A DNA stretch of 41,668 bases, taken from contig JBJKSB010000068.1 in NCBI GenBank assembly GCA_046704385.1, positions 1-41,668 of the forward strand, in the 5' to 3' direction. Origin of the DNA: GH45 sp046704385. GTDB taxonomy: Bacteria; Bacteroidota; Bacteroidia; Bacteroidales; SZUA-534. This document shows positions 8,256 to 16,342 of the stretch, one piece after another. Each line of letters starts with the position of its first letter. Within the stretch, counting starts at the first letter, position 1. Position numbers and translations under genes: made by a program. The notes below the pieces were generated by a model that saw only the letters and a program-made list of their open reading frames with translations, did not search any database and was not told where the DNA came from.

Positions 8256-8290
8256 AAAAAGCTGTCGCAATATAATGGGACAGCTTTTTT
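8256..8290 (+). terminator. Rho-independent terminator of fba
   Basis: AAAAAGCTGTC (8256-8266) and GACAGCTTTTTT (8279-8290) form an 11-bp stem ending in a T-run, 20 bases after the aldolase stop codon. Confidence 0.92.
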
Positions 8291-8300
8291 ATTAAAAAAA

Positions 8301-8355
8301 TTCATCGAAGGCTTACTTCGAGGTTCCGCATTTTCTCTCCTGATTTTAAGGAGTA
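8301..8355 (-). repeat. REP-like repeat, copy 2, inverted (hairpin 8303-8323)
   Basis: The reverse complement of this segment aligns with 6943-6998: CTCC..AAATCAGG-AGAGAAAA, GCGGAACCTCG, a 21-nt hairpin with AAG at its centre, then AATT and a T-run. It sits directly after the fba terminator and overlaps the spacer before the next gene. Confidence 0.75.
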
Positions 8356-8363
8356 AAATATTT

Positions 8364-9197
8364 TTAATCCAAATCCTTTCCCCAGTAATAAGTCGGATCT
8401 ATCTTTTTAAAGAATGAAAATTCTGTTTTGCCTCTCCAGTATCTTTTATACCTAACAACAGGCAAATAATATTCAACTGAAATTTGCGACGTAAAAACCA
8501 TAGTATTTACATCTTTTTCATATTTATTTTTATAAATACTGTTTATGGTTGGTTTACTATAATAGCCATCTTTAATTGGATTTGCACCAGCAACGGTGAT
8601 ACTTTTTAAAGGAATGGTTTGGGTTACAGTAACAACAAAATTATGTACAAAAAAACCAGCTCCAAAAACCAAACTTGTATACCTATTATAGTTGTTTTCA
8701 TACTTATAATTCTCAATATATGGTAAATTATTTGGGCTTATTCCGTTGTTTTCAACCTTAATGTTGTTAAATTTTGTGATTTGGGCCCCGGCTTCGGCTA
8801 ACCACATTCCCGGGACATTTATGTATCTGCCGGTGATTGATAAATTTCCTGTATGATAAGTTATTTTTTTTTGGTAAGTCCCGGCCATAGTCTGTACTTT
8901 GACAAAATCAAGAAAATAATCATCCCAATAATATTCAACATGAATCCCCAGAATTGTATTTATAACTTCTTTCGCTATATAATTGACACTGGTTTTTAAT
9001 CCATAAGCATAAGTTAAACCTGAATTGTATTTTAAATTATCATCACCCATCATATTTTCGTTAACAATATTTGAAAAACCCATTGCCGCTTTAACACCAA
9101 AAGTTGTATACAAAGCAAAAGGCCTTGAACGAACCTGTGCAAAACTGGTTGTAGCAAGGATAATAGTAAATAGTAATGTAAAAAATCGAATGGTCAT
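8364..9197 (-). CDS. Predicted outer-membrane beta-barrel protein, unknown function
   Basis: 277 residues with a clear signal peptide (MTIRFFTLLFTIILATTSFA, then QVRSR). The mature part has alternating hydrophobic and polar strands, many aromatic residues, and repeated turns rich in Asn, Tyr and Gly, as in porin-like outer-membrane proteins of Bacteroidota (PorT/OmpW-size barrels). I recognise no specific family. It is not closely spaced with the genes on its right (135-nt gap to the stop of the next gene), so it need not be co-transcribed. The N-terminal signal supports the start at 9197. The function is not predictable. Confidence 0.6.
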   Translation of the reverse strand: MTIRFFTLLFTIILATTSFAQVRSRPFALYTTFGVKAAMGFSNIVNENMMGDDNLKYNSGLTYAYGLKTSVNYIAKEVINTILGIHVEYYWDDYFLDFVKVQTMAGTYQKKITYHTGNLSITGRYINVPGMWLAEAGAQITKFNNIKVENNGISPNNLPYIENYKYENNYNRYTSLVFGAGFFVHNFVVTVTQTIPLKSITVAGANPIKDGYYSKPTINSIYKNKYEKDVNTMVFTSQISVEYYLPVVRYKRYWRGKTEFSFFKKIDPTYYWGKDLD

Positions 9198-9332
9198 AAA
9201 TACCTTGTAGCTTTTTTTAATTTCTATGAGTACGTAAAAAAGCCTGTTTTGTTAACTTTCGTGGAACTGTTTTACATAGTTCTGTAATAACATCGTAGCG
9301 ATTGTATTCATTTAAAAGGCGTTGTAAAAAGT

Positions 9333-9851
9333 TTACTCTACACACCTTAAAACTTCCATAACTTTGTTTTGTTTTGAACCTTTAACAGGCTCAGTTAAAA
9401 AGCCAGATGCAATAAAATATTTAAACTGGGTTACCGGAGTATTTAACAATTTTTGGAATTGATCGCTTGTAAGTTTGTATATCAGAAGGGAATTTACATT
9501 TGTAATATCATCAATTTTCGAAGAATCGACAGGCATAACCCTCGGATAAAGTATTATCTCTTCATTATTAGATAAAATAAATGAAATTTCTCTGTCTTCT
9601 TGAAAAGAAAAATCATTATAATGATAAAATAACAGTTTAAGATATTTATTATCTCCAATACACTGAGCTTTAACGTAAAGCGGTTGCCCGTTAATTCTTA
9701 ATAATAATGACGGAGTAGTCCTTTTTACCTGTAATTCCGTCAATGCATCTATTTCATTTTTCTCGTAACTGCACTTTTGGCTAAAGCCATCAACAGAACT
9801 TAAAATAGTCATAAAAAAAATAAGAATAAAAAAAGTTGTTCTTGTGCACAT
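9333..9851 (-). CDS. Small secreted protein downstream of the cyclase-like gene
   Basis: 172 residues from the ATG at 9851, with a signal peptide (MCTRTTFFILIFFMTILSS, then VDGFSQ). The mature domain of about 147 residues starts KCSYEKNEIDALTELQVKRT and looks like a single beta-rich domain; it has Cys residues near both ends (KCSYEK and LRCVE) that could form a disulfide. An upstream ATG at 9929 would overlap the previous gene and spoil the signal peptide, so I use 9851. The start lies 13 bases after the stop of the PAS-cyclase gene, which suggests one operon. I recognise no family. Confidence 0.65.
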   Translation of the reverse strand: MCTRTTFFILIFFMTILSSVDGFSQKCSYEKNEIDALTELQVKRTTPSLLLRINGQPLYVKAQCIGDNKYLKLLFYHYNDFSFQEDREISFILSNNEEIILYPRVMPVDSSKIDDITNVNSLLIYKLTSDQFQKLLNTPVTQFKYFIASGFLTEPVKGSKQNKVMEVLRCVE

Positions 9852-9864
9852 TTTCCTGAAAAAT

Positions 9865-11094
9865 CTAAAGCTTCGACAAAATATGCATAAACTCTTCGTT
9901 GGGTTCAATTCCTTTTGCATTAAGCGCAAATTTATCTTTAATTTTGATTACCTCAAATAAATTAATTTCCTCAGCTGATTCCAAAATCAATTTTTCACGG
10001 GCTACTAAATCAAAATATTCAGTTATCTCATGATATGTACTTTCTGATAAATAAATTTTTCCTTCAGGGGTATGCTGCTCAACGGTGCTGGCAACATTTA
10101 CCGTGTCACCCCAAATATCATAAGTTAATTTATTTTTACCCACAACACCGGCAATTACTTTCCCGGTGTGGATACCAATTCCTGTTATAAATTCAGGCAT
10201 GTTTTTCTCACGACGACCATTATTAATTTGCTTTATCAGTTCCATAATTTCAAGCGACGAAAGAACCACATCAATAGGATTACTCCGGTTGCGCAATGGT
10301 ACACCCCCGGCACCCAGATAAATACCACCCGTAGTCTTAATTTTTTCAACATAATGGTTCTCAAGTACATTATCGAAACTTACCATGCTTTGATGTAATT
10401 GTTCAACGAGTTCTTCAATGGCAATAGTATCAGTTAATTTAAAAAAATTACGAATGTTTAACTGTATTACACTTACTTTCTTATAATGCCTGGGCGACGC
10501 ATATCCCTTTTTTTTGAGTTGAATGGCAACTTCATATGGGAGCACTTTATTTAATACTTCTTCACTTTTTTCCTTGGCAATTTCCAGGGCTTTTTTCTGT
10601 TCGGAAAGTTCCTGAATCTGTTCTTCAACGTAATCTTTCACCGATTCAAGATGTTCCGTTAAAGTCTGGGTATTTTCATAACGCTGAACCAGTTCTTCCT
10701 CCAGTTCTTTTTGTTGCGTAATGTCCGTTTCTATTACAATAAACCGATCAACCTGGTTTTTTGCATTTTTAATGGCCGTAAGCGATGATTGAAAATACCT
10801 GCGCTTATGGGTTGGTAACATAACATCCCGGGTAAATACAATTGAATTATTTTTTTGAAAAAAACTACGGTCGGTTTCATTTAATATTTTCACAAACTCA
10901 ATGCTTTCCGTTGCATAAAAGCTTCCGTTTTCCACAGAACTATACCCATGCATCGTTTTAAAAGCATTGTTTACCCATTCAATTGATCCTTCTTTATCGA
11001 GAATTACAATAGAATTGTTAGCAAATTTAACTACCGAAGCCAGCATCTCAAGCTCCTTTAATACTTGTTGCTCAATTTCAATTGTATCTGCCAT
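9865..11094 (-). CDS. PAS domain plus class III nucleotide cyclase homology domain, catalytically degenerate
   Basis: 409 residues, no signal or membrane segment, so cytosolic. Domains in order: PAS at about 15-128 (ends in the FIVIETDITQQKELEEEL linker), coiled coil at about 128-185, and a class III adenylate/guanylate cyclase domain at about 185-375 (from LNKVLPYEVAIQLKKKGY). The fold is well preserved, including YDIWGDTVNVAS. Catalytic positions are not. The first metal Asp (normally in the F-x-D-I/F-x-x-F segment) is Asn213 in QLNIRNFF. The second (normally KTIGDAY) is Gly257 in KTTGGIY. The transition-state Arg (normally NVASRM) is Thr337. Lys322 and Asp326, which pick ATP in active enzymes, remain. 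It is probably a pseudo-cyclase acting as a nucleotide or protein sensor. It sits 13 bases from the small secreted protein gene. Confidence 0.8.
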   Translation of the reverse strand: MADTIEIEQQVLKELEMLASVVKFANNSIVILDKEGSIEWVNNAFKTMHGYSSVENGSFYATESIEFVKILNETDRSFFQKNNSIVFTRDVMLPTHKRRYFQSSLTAIKNAKNQVDRFIVIETDITQQKELEEELVQRYENTQTLTEHLESVKDYVEEQIQELSEQKKALEIAKEKSEEVLNKVLPYEVAIQLKKKGYASPRHYKKVSVIQLNIRNFFKLTDTIAIEELVEQLHQSMVSFDNVLENHYVEKIKTTGGIYLGAGGVPLRNRSNPIDVVLSSLEIMELIKQINNGRREKNMPEFITGIGIHTGKVIAGVVGKNKLTYDIWGDTVNVASTVEQHTPEGKIYLSESTYHEITEYFDLVAREKLILESAEEINLFEVIKIKDKFALNAKGIEPNEEFMHILSKL

Positions 11095-11187
11095 ACATTT
11101 TGTGGACTACAGTAAAATGCTAAAAATACAAAATATATATTATTCTTTTTAAGTAATTTTGCAAAAACATAACTTAATAATATAAAT

Positions 11188-11625
11188 ATGAAGCGAGCAG
11201 AAATTCATACAGTTAAAGGAGTAATGAAGGTTGATTTTTATGAAAATGATGCCCCAAACACAGTAGATAATTTTATTACCCTGGCAAAAAAAGGGTTTTA
11301 TAACGGGTTAACTTTTCATAGGGTAATTCCAAATTTTGTAATTCAGGGTGGATGTCCTGACGGAACAGGAGCCGGAGGTCCGGGTTATTCTATCGATTGC
11401 GAATTAGATGGGGACAATCAGTATCACGACCGTGGGGTACTAAGTATGGCTCATGCCGGACGAAATACTGGCGGATCACAGTTCTTTATCTGTCATAACA
11501 GGCAAAATACTGCCCATTTAGACAGACAACACACGTGTTTTGGTAAAGTATATGAAGGCCTTGAGGTTATTGATCAGATTAAGGCAGGTGATAAAATCGA
11601 AAAAATCGTTATTACTGAAGAATAA
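11188..11625 (+). CDS. Cyclophilin-type peptidyl-prolyl cis-trans isomerase
   Basis: 145 residues, no signal peptide: a cytosolic cyclophilin that speeds X-Pro isomerisation in folding proteins. Characteristic segments are FHRVIPNFVIQGG (catalytic Arg, Phe, Gln), GGPGYSIDCEL, MAHAGRNTGGSQFFI and HLDRQHTCFGKV. It is of the minimal bacterial size. A TAATTTTG -7 box lies upstream (from about 11152) without a clear -33 element. A strong hairpin follows the gene. Confidence 0.93.
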   Translation: MKRAEIHTVKGVMKVDFYENDAPNTVDNFITLAKKGFYNGLTFHRVIPNFVIQGGCPDGTGAGGPGYSIDCELDGDNQYHDRGVLSMAHAGRNTGGSQFFICHNRQNTAHLDRQHTCFGKVYEGLEVIDQIKAGDKIEKIVITEE

Positions 11626-11631
11626 AAATTT

Positions 11632-11656
11632 GGGGTTGTTTTTTGAAAACAACCCC
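11632..11656. terminator. Perfect 11-bp hairpin after the cyclophilin gene
   Basis: GGGGTTGTTTT (11632-11642) and AAAACAACCCC (11646-11656) flank a 3-nt loop, 6 bases after the stop codon. The T-run after it is poor on the plus strand and slightly better on the minus strand, so this could be a bidirectional terminator. Confidence 0.6.
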
Positions 11657-12040
11657 CTAAAATTGGCAATTATTTTTAAAACTACTCGATTGCTAAAAAA
11701 ACTTATGCCCTTCAACTCATTAACAAGGAGGATAATAAAGTTACAATGGCTACAACAAATAATACAAGCATGGTTTTTAACTTTTAATTTGCTTTATAGA
11801 CTCAATAAAAAGCAATTAGTTACACAAAAATCAAAATATTTTTTTAATTATTTTTCCTAATCACTGAAAAATCAGGTAATTCCTTTTTCACCTAAGGCCT
11901 ACTGAGGCATTAGAAAAAATTGACGAGAAATTTTTAATAAATATATGCCTGTCGACTCAAATTTTAAATTGCTAAAATAGTAACTTTGCATGATTATTGT
12001 CCGTCATCCCAACGTCTTATTAATTTTTCGACCCACAATT
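11657..12040. other. AT-rich spacer before the DUF5686 gene
   Basis: About 380 bases with no credible gene. It contains a 12-codon open frame after an AGGAGG string (from 11750), judged to be chance, and a TAACTTTG -7 box at 11981-11988 that probably serves the downstream gene. Confidence 0.55.
11981..11988 (+). promoter_or_regulatory. -7 box (TAACTTTG) of the DUF5686 gene
   Basis: Matches TAnnTTTG; no clear TTG lies at the ideal distance upstream. It places transcription start near 11994, which excludes the upstream ATG at 11990 and supports the start at 12041. Confidence 0.5.
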
Positions 12041-14659
12041 ATGGCCAAATTACTATTCTTACTATCAGCCCTGTTATTGTCATTCATGTCATTTTCACAA
12101 AATATTCAGGGAAAAATAACTAATTCTGATAATCAACCCATTCCGTTTGCCACCATTTATATTGAGGAGTTACAAACTGGTACAAGTGCTAATCAACAAG
12201 GAATTTATGAAATCCACGTCAAACCGGGTACATATACCTTGTCCTTTAGGTCGATGGGCTTTTCACCGAAAACAGAAACAGTTAAAGTTGAAAATGATAA
12301 TAAAATATTGAATATTTCACTTGATGTACAGTCGTATATTTTGGCAGGAGTGACTGTGCGTGCCGATGCCGAGGATCCCGCCTATGCTATAATGCGAAAA
12401 GCGATTGCAAGAACACCCGGCTTTATAAACCAGGCAAAATCGTATACATCAAATGTATATATTAAAGGAATGGTTAAGGCCACTAAAATTCCAAAAATAC
12501 TTCAAAAAAAGATGACTGTTAATGGCGAAACTCCTAAAGTTGGCCAAACTTACGTGAATGAATCCATCAACCGGATTCGCTTTGAAGCCCCCGATAATTA
12601 TGTGCAGGAAGTTATCTCGGTCAACAATTCATTTCCTTTGGGTGAAAGTGATGTTCCCGTTATTGAAATGATATCAGGCAGCATTTACGAATCGCAGGAT
12701 GATTTTTACATTTCACCCTTTGCGCCCAATTCATTTTCACACTATAATTTTAGCTACGAGGGCCTTTTACAGGATGGGGCCTGGTTTATCGATAAAATAA
12801 AAGTTACGCCAAAACGTGAAAGCAAATTACTCATGTCAGGATATTTATATATTGTTGAAGATTTATGGTGCCTGTACAGCTACGACATTGTACTGAAACC
12901 GCCTTACGTTGAACTTAAAATGAAACAGCATTATGCCCCGGTAAGCGGGAATAACTATTTCCCTGTCAACCTTTTTGCTGAAGCTAAAATCAGTATAATG
13001 GGAATTAAAGCTGAAGGAACTTATACAACAACCATAAAATATGATTCCGTGATCCTAAACCCGGAATTCTCTCAAAAAAATATTAACCCGGCCATTGATT
13101 ATTTAAAACTGGTTGAAAATCAAAAAAAGGAAGAGGAAAAAAAACCAAAACCTGATCCAAAAGTAGAGGAGATTAATGCAAAACTCGATGAACTGTATAA
13201 AGTTGATGAACTTAACAATCGTGAAATGGTTCAGATGCAAAAACTTATGGCAAAAAAGGCTTCCATTATTGAAGAATCAAAAAAAGAAGATCCCCTTGAA
13301 ATTACCTCTACCTATAAACAAATAGTAAACAAAAACGCGCTGGTCCACGATTCGCTTTACTGGGATTCTGTGCGGCCGGTACCAGCCTCAACCGATGAAA
13401 AAATAAGCTATAATAAAGTGACTGAAAAGGAAAATAAAAATGATTCAACGTCTGCTTTTGTAAAGGTTTTAAAAACCGCCGCTTTCGGTAACTCTGAATG
13501 GGAACGCTCAAAAAAATTCTATGCTTTTTACCCCGGTTTGCTTGCCAAACGAAATATCGGATTTAATCCGGTTGACGGGGTTCAACTTAAGCAAGGCCTC
13601 AAATTACGATGGAAATACGATTCCATCAGTTTTGCTGAATTAAACAGCACGGCAGGATACTCCTGGGAAAGAAAACAGTTATTTGGCAAAACCCGACTTT
13701 GGATTACCTACTGGCCCGAAAGACGGGGTGGCATTGTTGTTAAAGCGGGCAATCTTGCAAGCAATTATAATGAAAATGAAGGAATTAACGAAAATTTAAA
13801 TGCACTGTACAACTTGTTTTTAAAGCAAACCTACATAAAATTTTATCAGAATACCTATTTTGATTTTTATAATCGCCTGGATGTGGCAAATGGAATGGAA
13901 TGGCATTTTAGGGCCCGATGGCAACAAACAGATACCCTCAATAATAATACAAATTTTTCTATCATTTATCCCGATTCACTTTACGCTCCCAATATTCCTG
14001 TAAACCGCGAAATTACAGCCAATACAGCCAATAACCTGAATCCATCAACAACATTCACGTTAAGCACCGGTATTACATATACCCCAAGATATTACTATCG
14101 AATAGACGGCAGACAAAAACATTATCTCCATTCCAAATGGCCCACATTTGGCTTGTTTTATCATTATGCCATACCGTTAAATAAAGACTATTCAAAATAT
14201 CACTTTATAAATTTTACCGTAAATCAGAAAATAAATATTTATAACGTTTCATCAATTGAATATCGCATTAATTCAGGGATATATCTTGATGCCGAACGAA
14301 TCCATTTTTCGAATTTTACCCATTTTAAAACTATTGAAGAACCATTTACTGCCCACGATTTTAAAAACGCCTATTTACTTTTAAATACCTATGAATACAG
14401 TACATCAAAAAAGTTTTTTGAGGGTCATTTCAGATATTCAACTCAGTTTTTACTTTTAAAACGCTTACCATGGATAAGCAACAAATTCTGGACAGAAAAT
14501 CTTTATGCCAATTTACTGTATGTTGATGGTCATTACCCCTATTATGAAGCCGGATATTCAATGGGACAATTATTTTTTGCCGGTGAAATTGGGGTATTTG
14601 CAGGCTTTAAAGGCAATGAATTTCATGGCGTGGGTGTGCGTGCTTTATTTGAATTTTAA
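12041..14659 (+). CDS. DUF5686-type outer-membrane protein with carboxypeptidase-like domain
   Basis: 872 residues with a signal peptide (MAKLLFLLSALLLSFMSFSQ). Residues ~21-105 are a carboxypeptidase-like regulatory (CarboxypepD_reg) beta-sandwich with IQGKITNSDNQPIPFATIYI and TLSFRSMGFSPKT. There follows the DUF5686 region (AYAIMRKAIARTPGFINQ) through to a C-terminal beta-barrel rich in aromatic residues, ending GVRALFEF with the terminal Phe expected of outer-membrane proteins. A Lys/Glu-rich segment (residues ~365-430) is a probable linker or coiled coil. Such proteins are common in Bacteroidota and are associated with the outer membrane; their exact role is not known to me. The start at 12041 fits the signal peptide and the promoter position. 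Confidence 0.85.
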   Translation: MAKLLFLLSALLLSFMSFSQNIQGKITNSDNQPIPFATIYIEELQTGTSANQQGIYEIHVKPGTYTLSFRSMGFSPKTETVKVENDNKILNISLDVQSYILAGVTVRADAEDPAYAIMRKAIARTPGFINQAKSYTSNVYIKGMVKATKIPKILQKKMTVNGETPKVGQTYVNESINRIRFEAPDNYVQEVISVNNSFPLGESDVPVIEMISGSIYESQDDFYISPFAPNSFSHYNFSYEGLLQDGAWFIDKIKVTPKRESKLLMSGYLYIVEDLWCLYSYDIVLKPPYVELKMKQHYAPVSGNNYFPVNLFAEAKISIMGIKAEGTYTTTIKYDSVILNPEFSQKNINPAIDYLKLVENQKKEEEKKPKPDPKVEEINAKLDELYKVDELNNREMVQMQKLMAKKASIIEESKKEDPLEITSTYKQIVNKNALVHDSLYWDSVRPVPASTDEKISYNKVTEKENKNDSTSAFVKVLKTAAFGNSEWERSKKFYAFYPGLLAKRNIGFNPVDGVQLKQGLKLRWKYDSISFAELNSTAGYSWERKQLFGKTRLWITYWPERRGGIVVKAGNLASNYNENEGINENLNALYNLFLKQTYIKFYQNTYFDFYNRLDVANGMEWHFRARWQQTDTLNNNTNFSIIYPDSLYAPNIPVNREITANTANNLNPSTTFTLSTGITYTPRYYYRIDGRQKHYLHSKWPTFGLFYHYAIPLNKDYSKYHFINFTVNQKINIYNVSSIEYRINSGIYLDAERIHFSNFTHFKTIEEPFTAHDFKNAYLLLNTYEYSTSKKFFEGHFRYSTQFLLLKRLPWISNKFWTENLYANLLYVDGHYPYYEAGYSMGQLFFAGEIGVFAGFKGNEFHGVGVRALFEF

Positions 14660-14686
14660 AATTTCAAAACTGTTACTTAAATATTC

Positions 14687-14716
14687 TTGGATATTTACAA
14701 AGATTGCATATTTTTG
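14687..14716 (+). promoter_or_regulatory. Promoter of argR-carAB with a possible operator
   Basis: TTGG (14687-14690) and TATTTTTG (14709-14716), 18 bases apart, fit the phylum consensus and put transcription start near 14722. The TTG lies inside the imperfect palindrome AAATATTC-TTG-GATATTT (14680-14697), which could be an ArgR half-site pair. It does not match the E. coli ARG-box well, so operator function is a guess. Confidence 0.55.
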
Positions 14717-14750
14717 CACCCTGAATGCATAAATATACAATACCTGTTTA

Positions 14751-15227
14751 ATGGATAGTAAAAGCCACCGGTTGGCAGATATAAAAAAAATCATTCAGAC
14801 AGAGCAAATTACCTCACAGGAAGAATTGCTAAACATCCTGATTTCAATAGGTTACAAAATAACTCAAGCCACATTATCAAGAGATTTGAAGCTGTTAAAG
14901 GTTGCGAAAATGCCGGGCAGTAATGGTTTATATTGCTATGTGTTACCTAATGCCATAACTTCAGTTCACACAGGCAATACTGACAAGCACTCCCTTGAGG
15001 GATTCTTGTCCATCGAATTTTCAGGAAACTTAGGTGTAATTAAAACAGTTCCTGCATTTTCGCATACCATAGCTTCAACTATTGATGCATGTAATTTCCC
15101 ACAAATAATTGGTACCTTAGCAGGCAACGACACAATACTTTTTGCGGTCAGGGAGGGCTATGCCGCAAATGATGTCAAAGATGCCTTATTAAAGGAATTT
15201 CCGGATTTAATTGATAAACTTCTATAA
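14751..15227 (+). CDS. argR: Arginine repressor ArgR
   Basis: 158 residues, the standard ArgR size. The N-terminal winged helix (KIIQTEQITSQEELLNILISI then TQATLSRDLKLLKV, residues ~10-70) binds operator DNA; TLSRDLK is the recognition-helix signature. The C-terminal domain (about 80-155) contains AGNDTILFAVRE, the arginine-binding and oligomerisation region. With arginine bound, ArgR hexamers repress arginine genes. The gene directly precedes carA with a 10-base gap, so the regulator and the carbamoyl phosphate synthase genes it probably controls form one operon, which fits autoregulation. Confidence 0.92.
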   Translation: MDSKSHRLADIKKIIQTEQITSQEELLNILISIGYKITQATLSRDLKLLKVAKMPGSNGLYCYVLPNAITSVHTGNTDKHSLEGFLSIEFSGNLGVIKTVPAFSHTIASTIDACNFPQIIGTLAGNDTILFAVREGYAANDVKDALLKEFPDLIDKLL

Positions 15228-15237
15228 TTCTTAATTG

Positions 15238-16317
15238 ATGGCAAAAGCAAGAAACGCAAGACTGATTTTAGAAAATGGCAAGGAATTTTCAGGACGGTCT
15301 TTCGGTTTCCATCAGTCAGTTGCCGGCGAGGTTGTATTTAACACCGCCATGACTGGATATCCCGAAAGTCTGACCGACCCATCCTATAAAGGACAAATCC
15401 TGGTGTCTACCTATCCGCTTATCGGAAATTATGGTGTTCCAAAATCGGATATGGAAAATGGCATACTTAAATATTTTGAATCAGATCAGATTCATATCTC
15501 CGGTTTGGTTATTTCCGATTATTCGTTTGAGTATAGTCACTGGAATGCTGAACAAAGTCTTGGCCGATGGTTGACCCAAAATAAAATTCCGGCTATTTTT
15601 GGTGTTGACACTCGTGAGTTGACGAAAATATTGCGTGAATACGGTTGCATGTTGGGTAAAATTGTAGTAGACGATACAGATATTGAATGGTATGATCCCA
15701 ATAAAGTAAACCTGGTGGATCAGGTAAGCATCAAGGAAAAAGTAGTTTATGGAAATGGGAAATATAAAATTATGCTGGTTGACTGTGGGGTAAAATATAA
15801 TATTATCCGAAGCCTGTTAAATTATGATACTACAGTAATCCGCGTACCTTGGGATTACGACTACTCAAATGATGATTACGACGGTTTATTTATAAGCAAC
15901 GGCCCGGGTGATCCAGCCATATGTATTCCAGCCATTGAACAGATAAAACTCGCTATGGATAACCAGAAACCAACTTTTGGGATTTGCCTGGGAAGCCAGT
16001 TACTGGGCATAGCAAGTGGTGCAAGCACCTATAAACTTAAGTATGGACACCGCAGCCATAACCAACCGGTTATTGAAGTAGGCACTAACCGGTGTTTTAT
16101 AACTTCACAAAACCATGGTTTTGCTGTCGATCATACCAAACTAAAAGACGATTGGGCACCTTATTTCTTAAATCTAAATGATGATACCTGCGAGGGAATT
16201 AAGCATAAAAGCAAACCTGTATTTGCCACACAATTCCACCCGGAAGCTTCCGGCGGTCCAACCGATACCGCATTTTTATTCGAGAATTTTATTGATCTGA
16301 TTAAGAAAAGTAAATAG
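15238..16317 (+). CDS. carA: Carbamoyl phosphate synthase small subunit (glutaminase)
   Basis: 359 residues. It hydrolyses glutamine and passes ammonia to CarB for carbamoyl phosphate, the precursor of pyrimidines and arginine. The N-terminal CPSase small-chain domain includes GYPESLTDPSYKGQ and GVDTRELTK. The class I amidotransferase domain has the nucleophile Cys250 in FGICLGSQLLG (Ser where His or Asn is usual after LG), and its partners in QFHPEASGGP. Start: a TTG codon at 15235 is in frame, but the ATG at 15238 is the better start. It lies 25 bases upstream of carB. Confidence 0.95.
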   Translation: MAKARNARLILENGKEFSGRSFGFHQSVAGEVVFNTAMTGYPESLTDPSYKGQILVSTYPLIGNYGVPKSDMENGILKYFESDQIHISGLVISDYSFEYSHWNAEQSLGRWLTQNKIPAIFGVDTRELTKILREYGCMLGKIVVDDTDIEWYDPNKVNLVDQVSIKEKVVYGNGKYKIMLVDCGVKYNIIRSLLNYDTTVIRVPWDYDYSNDDYDGLFISNGPGDPAICIPAIEQIKLAMDNQKPTFGICLGSQLLGIASGASTYKLKYGHRSHNQPVIEVGTNRCFITSQNHGFAVDHTKLKDDWAPYFLNLNDDTCEGIKHKSKPVFATQFHPEASGGPTDTAFLFENFIDLIKKSK

Positions 16318-16342
16318 CAAAATCAAAAGTAATTGTCAGGAA

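Noticed and set aside
11727..11789. AGGAGG followed by a 12-codon frame
   Set aside because: The spacing from AGGAGG to ATG is about 16 bases, and this phylum rarely uses Shine-Dalgarno signals; too short to support.
11540..11860. 106-codon frame overlapping the cyclophilin end and the spacer
   Set aside because: Its first part is the cyclophilin gene in another frame and its second part runs through a hairpin and AT-rich spacer; no domain-like sequence.
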